Virus record (IMG/VR): IMGVR_UViG_3300046787_000308 | Coordinates: 1 to 38,902 of that record | Direction: 5' to 3' (one strand) | DNA: 38,902 bases | Source of the DNA: a virus | Part shown: one piece after another, positions 8,459 to 15,428 of the stretch | Layout of the letters: each line of letters begins with the position of its first letter | Numbering within the stretch: the stretch's first letter is position 1 | Position numbers and translations under genes: made by a program | Notes under the pieces: generated by a model | Databases searched by the model: none | Seen by the model: only the letters and a program-made list of their open reading frames with translations | What the model was told of the DNA's origin: nothing

Positions 8459-8847
8459 TGGCCTTCGGCGAAACACTATACACTAAGTTATCAAATAATG
8501 TAGGGCTTACCGCGCTTGTAGGTACTCGTATTTATCCGGTTAAACTGCGTCAACAGCACACTTTACCAGCGATACGATACACACGCATTAGCAGTACAAC
8601 GCCTTCGGCGATGGGTAGCGACATCGGTATTACTGATTACACCTATCAATTTGACGTTTTTGCAGCGACATATAACGCTGCTGATGATGTGTTAGTCAAA
8701 CTTAAAGCAGCGTTACAGCGTTGGCGCACAACAGGTGTACAAGACTCTTTCATAATTTCCGAATCTGATTTAAGCTATGAAGACGATTTAGATATTTACC
8801 GTATTCGAATTGATTTTAGGTTTTTAGTTGACGAGATATTCTCATGA
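8458..8847 (+). CDS. Tail terminator/completion protein, DUF3168 family
   Basis: 129 aa with the DUF3168 pattern: an N-terminal helix (GETLYTKLSNNVGLTALVGTRIYP), then LPAIRYTRISSTTP, a strand-rich centre with TYQFDVFAATYNAADDVLVKLKAAL, and a terminal strand DIYRIRIDFRFLVDE. Family members cap the tail tube at the head-proximal end and join the head. The gene lies directly before the tail-tube gene and overlaps it (ATGA), the standard position. Confidence 0.8.
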   Translation: MAFGETLYTKLSNNVGLTALVGTRIYPVKLRQQHTLPAIRYTRISSTTPSAMGSDIGITDYTYQFDVFAATYNAADDVLVKLKAALQRWRTTGVQDSFIISESDLSYEDDLDIYRIRIDFRFLVDEIFS

Positions 8848-9569
8848 GTAAACTAGTTTTAACGGATCAAAAATTACTCGTAGCCGGTTATGATTTTACA
8901 TCGTCAATCAACGCTATCAATTTAGATTTTTCTGCGGAACCTAAAGAGTCAACGACGATGGGTAAAACATCGCGAACTTACCTAGGTGGGCTTAAAGCGG
9001 TACAACTCCAGGCGGCCGGATTTTTCGACGCAACCCCAGTCGATAAACCTATTTTCGACCGCATCGGCTCCGATGGCTTACCGCTAAGTGTGTTGATGGG
9101 TACGAGCGTCGGAAGCGTTGCTTATTTTTTCAAAGCGATGGCAGGTGAATATAGTTTCGGCGAGACAATCGGCGAGATCAACAAATTTAACTTAGGTGCA
9201 GGCGCTAGTGTCGGTCCATTAGTGCGAGGTAAGTTGTTAAATAACTCAACCGTTACAGCGACCGCCAACGGGACAGGCAACCAAACTGGCGCGGTGAGTG
9301 CTACCCAATACGCATACGCAGCTATACACGTTACAGCGTCGAGCGGCAGCGGGAATCAGACGCTTAACGCGATTATCACAAGTGATGATAATGGGAGCTT
9401 TACAAGTGAAACAACTCGCTTTACATTTACGCAGATAACTACCGCAGTAGGTAGTCAATTTATGAGTTTAGTGGGACCAATAACCGACGATTATTGGCGC
9501 GCAAAATTTACAGTAGGCGGTAGTGGTTCACCGTCATTTGATGTCGTCGTCGTCCTAGGAGTGCAATAA
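8844..9569 (+). CDS. Major tail tube protein, copy 1
   Basis: 241 aa. The N-terminal half resembles phage tail-tube proteins: SKLVLTDQKLLVAGYDFTSSINAINLDF (start region), then TTMGKTSRTYLGGLKAVQL (about 31-50). This matches the following shorter gene, which has TTCMGSSGTRTFLGGLKNW. The C-terminal part (about 130-241) is Ser/Thr/Gly-rich and all-beta, possibly an Ig-like surface decoration or a second tube domain. The gene lies between the tail terminator and tail chaperone genes, as expected for the tube protein. Confidence 0.75.
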   Translation: MSKLVLTDQKLLVAGYDFTSSINAINLDFSAEPKESTTMGKTSRTYLGGLKAVQLQAAGFFDATPVDKPIFDRIGSDGLPLSVLMGTSVGSVAYFFKAMAGEYSFGETIGEINKFNLGAGASVGPLVRGKLLNNSTVTATANGTGNQTGAVSATQYAYAAIHVTASSGSGNQTLNAIITSDDNGSFTSETTRFTFTQITTAVGSQFMSLVGPITDDYWRAKFTVGGSGSPSFDVVVVLGVQ

Positions 9570-9571
9570 CC

Positions 9572-9982
9572 GTGGCAAAAATAGTTTTAACCAACGCTAA
9601 AGTAACGCTTAACAGCGTGGATCTTAGCGATCATGTTGAGAGTGTCGAGATCAACTACGAATCGGCTGCTGAAGATACAACTTGTATGGGTAGTTCAGGC
9701 ACGCGGACGTTTTTAGGTGGTCTTAAAAACTGGACAGTGACACTAAATTTCCGTCAAGATTTCGCAGCGTCTAGTGTTGACGTGACACTGTTCGCGATTG
9801 TCGGTAGTGTGGTTGCAATTAGCATATTAGCTGTTAACACCACGATCTCGGCAACGAATCCTAATTATAACGGTAACGTTTTGGTGCAGTCGTATTCGCC
9901 GATAGGTAATACTGTTGGTGAAGTTGCAGCGGCACCAGTAACGCTACAAGGTACAGACACACTTTCAAGGTCTACATCGTAA
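9572..9982 (+). CDS. Tail tube-like protein, copy 2
   Basis: A 136-aa tube protein of the common siphoviral type. It has NAKVTLNSVDLSDHVESVEINY near the start, MGSSGTRTFLGGLKNWTVTLNFRQDF (about 38-63, shown in part), VDVTLFAIVGS (about 68-78), and a closing block NYNGNVLVQSYSPIGNTVGE. The start is GTG at 9572, supported by an AGGAG site at 9557-9561. Paralogy with the preceding gene means that either could form the main tube. The compact 136-aa form matches the family better, so the longer copy may be the variant. Confidence 0.8.
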   Translation: MAKIVLTNAKVTLNSVDLSDHVESVEINYESAAEDTTCMGSSGTRTFLGGLKNWTVTLNFRQDFAASSVDVTLFAIVGSVVAISILAVNTTISATNPNYNGNVLVQSYSPIGNTVGEVAAAPVTLQGTDTLSRSTS

Positions 9983-10326
9983 TGAAATATGAATTTTTTA
10001 AAAATAGTTTAAAGACTCGTGTTGTCCATTGTCCTGGTTTAGGTTTTGACGTAACGCTGCGCGCAATGAGCGCTAACGCTCGGGATTTGTTCGAACAGCG
10101 TTACGTCAGACTTAAACAAATTGAACCGGGAGTTATCGAAAATATTCGCGCTTATTTCCTGATCCACCATATCGTCGACGCTAACGGCGCGCTAGTTTTT
10201 GATAACTCTGACGTTGTTCAACTCGGAGAAAGTTTGTCCGCTGTTGATGCTGATTTATTGTTTACAGCGTGTCAGGAGTTGAGTGGATTCAGCAATAACG
10301 ACATCGACGAAATTAAAAAAAACTAA
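9982..10326 (+). CDS. Tail assembly chaperone, short product (gpG-like)
   Basis: A 114-aa protein at the position of lambda gpG, between the tube and tape measure genes, starting at TAATG. It is mostly alpha-helical after a beta N-terminus (GLGFDVTLRAMSANARDLFEQRY). The reading frame ends just after an 8-A run: the last codons read AAA AAA AAC TAA. The ORF after this stop in the -1 frame has no good start of its own, so this is the unshifted product of a gpG/gpGT frameshift gene. It is expected to bind the tape measure protein during tail assembly and not to remain in the virion. Confidence 0.8.
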   Translation: MKYEFFKNSLKTRVVHCPGLGFDVTLRAMSANARDLFEQRYVRLKQIEPGVIENIRAYFLIHHIVDANGALVFDNSDVVQLGESLSAVDADLLFTACQELSGFSNNDIDEIKKN

Positions 10327-10529
10327 ACGAAGATTATGAAACACAATGGCAAATGGAACTTGCCAAACAGTGTGGTCGTACTCTCGAAGAATTACGCAAC
10401 ACGATGAGCTACGCTGAAATGAAATTATGGTTAGCGGCAAGACTCATCGAACAAGATAGGATTAAAAAGCAACAATTACAGGATGAGGTTGACAGAGACT
10501 TTCGACGTAACAAGGGTAAATTCAAATGA
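9982..10529 (+). CDS. Tail assembly chaperone, -1 frameshift fusion (gpGT-like)
   Basis: Reading 9982-10323, shifting back one base and continuing from 10323 gives a 182-aa fusion. The added 68 residues read LNEDYETQWQMELAKQCGRT at the start, then LEELRNTMSYAEMKLWLAARL, and end in a Lys/Arg/Gln-rich helix. The block with NTMSYAEM and W resembles the C-terminal domain of phage tail chaperones, which are conserved across the frameshift. The fusion ends at TGA 10527-10529, overlapping the next ATG (ATGA). This accounts for the otherwise empty 200 bp after the short product. Frameshift efficiency cannot be seen from sequence. Confidence 0.8.
10317..10323 (+). promoter_or_regulatory. Programmed -1 ribosomal slippery site A_AAA_AAC
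   Basis: In the reading frame of the tail chaperone the codons are AAA AAA AAC TAA, giving a canonical X_XXY_YYZ heptamer (A AAA AAC). Both tRNAs can re-pair after a one-base slip, and the stop codon follows immediately. The -1 frame then stays open for 68 codons with coding-like content up to the next gene's start. I did not identify a convincing downstream pseudoknot by eye. Confidence 0.8.
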
Positions 10530-10945
10530 GAATGCAACTCGACATTGATATGAATCATATCATTCAAGCAATCGATAGATTACCCGATAAATTAGGGTTG
10601 AAAGTCACGCGAAACGCTGTAAAAGCTGGTGCTAACGTCATCGCTAAACGCGCTCGAAGACTCGCGCCTTTTAATCCTAATCGAAAAACCGGATTACATA
10701 TCAGAGAGGTGATCGTTGTTAAACGTCTTGACGGTACCAACGATATTATGCGCATTGGTGTAAAATACGGACGAGGTGGAGCGCCTCACGCTCATTTATT
10801 AGAGTATGGTACTGTTAAAATGTCACCTCGACCATTTATGAGACCTGCTGCTGAACAAACTCTTACGGAAATTTCGCAAAAAATTACTACGATTTTAGAT
10901 CGTGGTGTTAATCGTGAATTAGAAAAACTCGCAGGTAGACGATAA
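10526..10945 (+). CDS. HK97 gp10-like tail completion protein
   Basis: 139 aa with the HK97-gp10 pattern: a helical start (LDIDMNHIIQAIDRLPDKL), ANVIAKRARRLAPF (about 37-50), then HAHLLEYGTVKMSPRPFMRPA (about 90-110), with the motif E-Y-G-T and P-R-P-F typical of the family. The family functions at the head-tail or tail-terminator interface. It is usually encoded between head closure and tail terminator genes; here it lies between the chaperone and the tape measure, which is unusual. It starts with ATGA and ends with TAATG overlaps. Confidence 0.8.
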   Translation: MRMQLDIDMNHIIQAIDRLPDKLGLKVTRNAVKAGANVIAKRARRLAPFNPNRKTGLHIREVIVVKRLDGTNDIMRIGVKYGRGGAPHAHLLEYGTVKMSPRPFMRPAAEQTLTEISQKITTILDRGVNRELEKLAGRR

Positions 10946-12840
10946 TGGCTTTAGCATTTGGTGTTGAGGGTCGCTTAGGGCTTAATATCGCAGATTTCAA
11001 AACCAAGTTGATTGGTGCGAAAAACGGTATTAAGAAATTTGCGACTGATGTTAAAGCAGCGACTGAACGCTTGAAAAAATCTTTCGCTGGTGTTGGTGCA
11101 TCTATCTCTAAGTTGGGTAAAGCTGCCGTTGCTTTAGGTGCTGTTGCTACCGCTGCTATTATCGCTATGGGTAAAGCAACATTAGAGACTGCTGATAATT
11201 TACAAGACATGTCTGATGCAACGAATAGTACCGCTGCCGAGATCCAAGCGATAGCGATAGCGTTTGCCAATTTTGATCTTGAAGCTGACACGGTCGGTAA
11301 AACATTGGATCGTCTCGCTGATAAAACTCAAGATGCGTTGAACGGATCGACAGGGGTCGCCGATGCTTTTAGACTTGTTGGTATTTCAATAGAGGATTTA
11401 AAAGGCAAGCGACCTGCTGAACTATTCGAACTATTAAACGATGCCATTGCCAACACGGAAGATCCTATAGCGCGTCAATCAGCGGTTATTACGCTGTTAG
11501 GTAAGGATGTCGGTAGCAAACTTACACCCGCGCTGCTTCGCGGTGCCGATGGTTTTAAAAAGTTTTATGATGAAGCTAAAACATCAGGCGCGATAATGTC
11601 GGGCGGTGTGCTGCTAGGTGCTGCTAACGCAAGTGATGCCCTTACACGATTGAAGGTACTCATCACCGCAGGACTAACTAGAGCCTTTGCCGAATTTGGA
11701 CCGATGATTGAACTAGCGGCGAACAAATTCGAAGCGTTCTTAAATTTGAGCACTAAGTCTGGTGAATCAATAATTCCTAGTTTTAAAAATATTCTAAAAT
11801 TCGGCGGATTTGTGGCCGATGTATTCCAGGTTATGAAACTTTCGGTATATGGTGCAATCGCCGCTTATGATCTCTTCAAGCTTGGTGTTGTGTCAGTGAT
11901 GAAAGGCGCGTCAGCGGCTATTAGTGCATTCGGTAATACGATGATTACCGTATTTTTAGGACCGCTTAAAGCAACGCTAGGCGCGTTAGCATTGTTCAGC
12001 GATCAGTTAAAGATTGTGTTCGATGCAATAAACAATTTTGAGATTGAATTAAAACCAATATCTGATGAAACGTTTAACGAAACTCTCAACGATGCGACTA
12101 AAAGCACTAATGATTTCAAACAAGCCTGGGCGGAACCTATGCCATCGAGCGCTATTCCAGGTTTGATAGAAGAGCTTGAGACGATGAAAGCCAAGCTCGA
12201 AGAGACTGCAAACGCTACCGACGCGTTAAAAATTCGCTCAAGTAAAAAATCAGGAACTACAATTTTTCCAGAGCTTGACGCCGGTAAGAAAGAATTAGAA
12301 TTATTTGGAACTACTATTCGTCAGACTTTAGGATCAGAGTTGCAAGATGTATTATCCGGTAATTTCGAAAACATCGGCGATGCGTTTAAATCGATGCTTA
12401 TTAACATGGCTGCTGATGCTATTGCAGCGGACATTGCTAACAGTCTCGGACTTGCGGGCGGTGATATAGCAGGACAAGCGAAAACGGGCGGTGCAGGATT
12501 CCTTGCCGGTGCAGCGTCGTTTTTCGGTGGAGGCGGTAAGAGTGCCGATTTCGTTGGACCGATGCCTGAATCTAAAGGTATGTTAGGCGCGATTGGTGAT
12601 TTTTTTGGTGGATTTTTTGCCAGCGGTGGACGACCTCCTGTTGGTAAAGTATCGGTGGTCGGTGAGCGCGGTCCTGAGTTATTTAAACCAGACACGGCAG
12701 GAACAATAATTCCAAACGGTGCGAACATGGGTCAACAGCAGTTAGTCACTAATGTGTTTAATATATCGACTCGCGATGCTGAATCATTCCGTAGCGCACG
12801 CGGTAGAATCGCTTCACAAATCGGCGGTGCATTAAGATGA
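10945..12840 (+). CDS. Tail tape measure protein
   Basis: 631 aa; sets tail length and is ejected with DNA. The N-terminal region (about 20-130) has the typical helical repeats (TKLIGAKNGIKKFATDVKAA, ASISKLGKAAVALGAV) with a hydrophobic stretch near 54-75. TADNLQDMSDATNSTAAEIQ follows (about 90-110), as in tape measures. Further hydrophobic segments lie in the middle (about 300-360). The Gly-rich C-terminus has GERGPELFKP (about 572-581), a common tape-measure ending. By the usual 0.15 nm per residue rule the tail would be about 95 nm, a moderate length. The gene lies between the chaperone and the distal tail genes. Confidence 0.92.
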   Translation: MALAFGVEGRLGLNIADFKTKLIGAKNGIKKFATDVKAATERLKKSFAGVGASISKLGKAAVALGAVATAAIIAMGKATLETADNLQDMSDATNSTAAEIQAIAIAFANFDLEADTVGKTLDRLADKTQDALNGSTGVADAFRLVGISIEDLKGKRPAELFELLNDAIANTEDPIARQSAVITLLGKDVGSKLTPALLRGADGFKKFYDEAKTSGAIMSGGVLLGAANASDALTRLKVLITAGLTRAFAEFGPMIELAANKFEAFLNLSTKSGESIIPSFKNILKFGGFVADVFQVMKLSVYGAIAAYDLFKLGVVSVMKGASAAISAFGNTMITVFLGPLKATLGALALFSDQLKIVFDAINNFEIELKPISDETFNETLNDATKSTNDFKQAWAEPMPSSAIPGLIEELETMKAKLEETANATDALKIRSSKKSGTTIFPELDAGKKELELFGTTIRQTLGSELQDVLSGNFENIGDAFKSMLINMAADAIAADIANSLGLAGGDIAGQAKTGGAGFLAGAASFFGGGGKSADFVGPMPESKGMLGAIGDFFGGFFASGGRPPVGKVSVVGERGPELFKPDTAGTIIPNGANMGQQQLVTNVFNISTRDAESFRSARGRIASQIGGALR

Positions 12841-13502
12841 GTTTTTTAGAGACGCCTCGCTTTCCTGTTGATATTCGGTATGGTTCGATGGGTGGTCCTC
12901 AGTGGTCGACAGATATCACAGTAGGTGACAACGCTGTTGAGTATCGTAACGCTAATTGGTCGTTGCCGTTGTATCGATATAACGCTAAGTATGATGTTAA
13001 ACTGCGGTCGGTTGCTATCGAGGTTTATCAATTTTTCCTGGCGTGTCAGGGACGACTATCGGGTTTTCGCGTCAAGGATTGGTACGACTACACGAGCGCA
13101 GAAAATGGCGTTACAACGCCTGCACGTACTGATCAGACTATCGGCACTGGTAACGGTAGTACAACCACATACCAGATTATTAAAACATACACTCAGGGTG
13201 TTAACTCGGTTGTTCGTAACATCACTAAACCAGTTTCTGGATCGCTGATCGTTGAAAAAAACGGCGTACTGCAAACATTAACGACGCATTACACGATCGA
13301 TTACACCACAGGTATTATCACGTTCGTAACTGCTCCAACGTCAGGGCACGTAATCAAGTGTGGTTATGAATTTGATGTACCTTGCCGGTTTGAAAACGAC
13401 AATCTTGACGACTTGAGTTTTACGCTGATGGCGAGCGCGGCAGGCAGTAATAACGATATCGTTAACTATCCTGACATTGGATTGATTGAGATACGTGTAT
13501 GA
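12837..13502 (+). CDS. Distal tail protein, DUF2460 (GTA gp12-like)
   Basis: 221 aa matching the DUF2460/TIGR02217 family. It has FLETPRFPVDIRYGSMGGPQWSTDI at the start (residues 3-27, shown in full but short), then NANWSLPLYRYNAKYDV, GRLSGFRVKDWYDYT, and the closing FTLMASAAG. In the Rhodobacter gene transfer agent the homologous protein forms the distal tail ring linking tube and baseplate. An extra segment at about 95-165 (TDQTIGTGNG, TTHYTIDYTTGIITF) is the usual loop of the family. It overlaps the tape measure gene (ATGA) and the next gene. Confidence 0.85.
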   Translation: MSFLETPRFPVDIRYGSMGGPQWSTDITVGDNAVEYRNANWSLPLYRYNAKYDVKLRSVAIEVYQFFLACQGRLSGFRVKDWYDYTSAENGVTTPARTDQTIGTGNGSTTTYQIIKTYTQGVNSVVRNITKPVSGSLIVEKNGVLQTLTTHYTIDYTTGIITFVTAPTSGHVIKCGYEFDVPCRFENDNLDDLSFTLMASAAGSNNDIVNYPDIGLIEIRV

Positions 13503-15061
13503 CAATAATATCAGCAACGCGTCAAACATATAAAAATACTCGTAGCACTACGGATGCGTATTTTATGCGGATTGAACGGCGCGACGGTACGGTTATTCGC
13601 ATGACCAACGCTGCTAGCAACATTACAATGACTCAACGATATTCAAGCGCTGGTGTGTTGTCGAGCATTGGGACTACTGTCACGTATTACAGTACCGGCG
13701 GTTTTAGTCCTTCGGCAAACGCTAGCAAAGAGGGATTAAGTCCAGGAGACATAGATTTCACCGCGATCCTTGATACAACGTCGGCAAGCACAACCGTTAG
13801 TGAGTCGGTACAGTACACGCCATTGGCGGCTAACGTTGTATCGTCGTCAGATCATCCGTTATCTGCGTTACCTTCGATCACAGTCGATGGGATTAAAACC
13901 TATGCTGCTGGATCATGGTTTCCGTTATCTCAACAGACTAACGCAGCGCAAGCGTACTTAGGTTATGACTTTAAAATTCCCGTGACGTTAAACCGGATCA
14001 AGTTGTGGCATCCTGAAACTTGTTACGTATCGATCAAAGTTTCTAAGGACGGTCAGCGGTATGACGAAATCTACCCGATGACACAAGGTGTCGCTTCGGG
14101 CGGAGGTAGTCCACCAGCAAGAACTTTTACGTTGCCGGCAAATTTTCGCGCACGATACTGGCGTGTATATTTTGGAACTACTAGCGACTTACTCGACGTA
14201 ACAGAAGTAGAATTTTTTCGCGACACCACATACACGTCCAAGGGTGGGATAGCTCGTGAAGATGTCGAAAACGGATTGTACAATAATGCAAAAGTAGTTG
14301 TGTTTACATCAAACTATCTTGCGGCGATCGAGGACGAAGAAAAAGTTACTCGTGGACTCATCACGTCGATGACGCTACACGATAACAAATACACTGCTGA
14401 GAGTAAATCTTTTGAAGATGTGTTAAAACATCGCACAGGTCGTAAATTCTCACCAATGTGCGATGCTGAATTCGGTAGTCTTGCTTGCGGTATACGTATT
14501 AATACTATCGTTTGGAATAATAAATTATACGCTAGCGCAAAACCTACTGGCGACATGTCAGCAGCGACGATAATTAAACCGACAGTGCAGAACGGTTATT
14601 ATTATTACGCATCGGTTGCCGGTGCTGTAGCGCTTAGCGAACCCACATGGCCTACAACACCAGGGTTAACGGTTGTTGACGGTAGTGTTACATGGGTTTG
14701 TATGCGAGCGTATAAACTCACAGGTAATGTTATTGACACGGTGACAGACGACCGAACGTTGACTTTTAGCGAGATCGCAAGTGATGCCGCTAACACGTGG
14801 GCGGGTGGTATCCTTGAGTTTACTAGCGGTGCATTGCAAGGCGTGCAGGCGACGATAGAGTCTCAGACCGCAGGCGTTGTGGTGTTGCGCGAGGCGTTGA
14901 GAAACTTACCCGCAGTTAATGACACATGCACGTTGACAATAGGATGCCTTAAGCGGTTTTCACAGGACTGTATCACTAAGTTCGGAAATGGTATAAACTT
15001 TCAAGGATTTCCTTATATCCCAGGTAGCAAAAATGCTGGTAAATTTGGTGGACAAGAGTAG
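13499..15061 (+). CDS. Baseplate hub protein, DUF2163 (GTA gp13-like) with inserted discoidin-like domain
   Basis: 520 aa. The DUF2163 features are split around an insertion. The N-terminus starts with R-x-D-G and SNITM blocks, and the region from about 250 to 340 has REDVENGLYNNAKV and the family Cys-containing segment CDAEFGSLACGI (about 321-332). The C-terminal Phage_BR0599 region (about 482-510) reads CLKRFSQDCITKFGNGINF. Between about 160 and 245 lies a beta-sandwich like F5/8 type C domains (KLWHPETCYVSIKVSKDG, then RYWRVYF and VTEVEFF). Such insertions may bind surface sugars, by analogy only. The two Cys-rich blocks could be iron-sulphur or disulphide sites as in GTA gp13. Confidence 0.8.
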   Translation: MTIISATRQTYKNTRSTTDAYFMRIERRDGTVIRMTNAASNITMTQRYSSAGVLSSIGTTVTYYSTGGFSPSANASKEGLSPGDIDFTAILDTTSASTTVSESVQYTPLAANVVSSSDHPLSALPSITVDGIKTYAAGSWFPLSQQTNAAQAYLGYDFKIPVTLNRIKLWHPETCYVSIKVSKDGQRYDEIYPMTQGVASGGGSPPARTFTLPANFRARYWRVYFGTTSDLLDVTEVEFFRDTTYTSKGGIAREDVENGLYNNAKVVVFTSNYLAAIEDEEKVTRGLITSMTLHDNKYTAESKSFEDVLKHRTGRKFSPMCDAEFGSLACGIRINTIVWNNKLYASAKPTGDMSAATIIKPTVQNGYYYYASVAGAVALSEPTWPTTPGLTVVDGSVTWVCMRAYKLTGNVIDTVTDDRTLTFSEIASDAANTWAGGILEFTSGALQGVQATIESQTAGVVVLREALRNLPAVNDTCTLTIGCLKRFSQDCITKFGNGINFQGFPYIPGSKNAGKFGGQE

Positions 15062-15428
15062 GTCATTTATCGGCGTGCCGTATGTGCATCAAGGGCGCAC
15101 GCGCGCGGGCTTAGATTGTATCGGATTAATTTTGGCGATCGGCGAAGAACTCGGAAAACCTGTTAAACAGGATTACGCTTACCAACAAATACCTGAGCCA
15201 TCGATATTGTGGAAAGGTTTGGATGATAATTTTATTCGAAAGCCTGCACACAGACTCGCGCCAGGGGACATAATGGTGTTTAGAATCGCTGTCGATCCGC
15301 AACACATAGCAATCTATTTGGGTGATGATAGGATGTTGCACGCTTATGAAAATGTGGGTCAGGTCGTCGAACATCGCTATGCAGATGTGTGGAAGCGACG
15401 ATTATTAGCAGTGTATTCCTATGAGTAA
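15033..15428 (+). CDS. NlpC/P60 family tail peptidase (GTA gp14-like)
   Basis: 131 aa; a cell-wall peptidase that probably cuts the peptide crosslinks during DNA injection. The catalytic Cys29 sits in GLDCIGL, and His91 in DPQHIAIYL with the third polar residue shortly after. IGVPYVHQGRT precedes the Cys, as in the family. It overlaps the hub gene by 29 bp and the tip gene by 8 bp, in the same order as in gene transfer agents (gp12-gp13-gp14-gp15). There is no signal peptide, consistent with a virion-associated enzyme. Confidence 0.88.
   Translation: MLVNLVDKSRSFIGVPYVHQGRTRAGLDCIGLILAIGEELGKPVKQDYAYQQIPEPSILWKGLDDNFIRKPAHRLAPGDIMVFRIAVDPQHIAIYLGDDRMLHAYENVGQVVEHRYADVWKRRLLAVYSYE

Noticed and set aside
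12321-12728. 135-aa minus-strand ORF opposite the tape measure gene
   Set aside because: Pro/Ala-rich antisense shadow of the Gly-rich C-terminal region of the tape measure.
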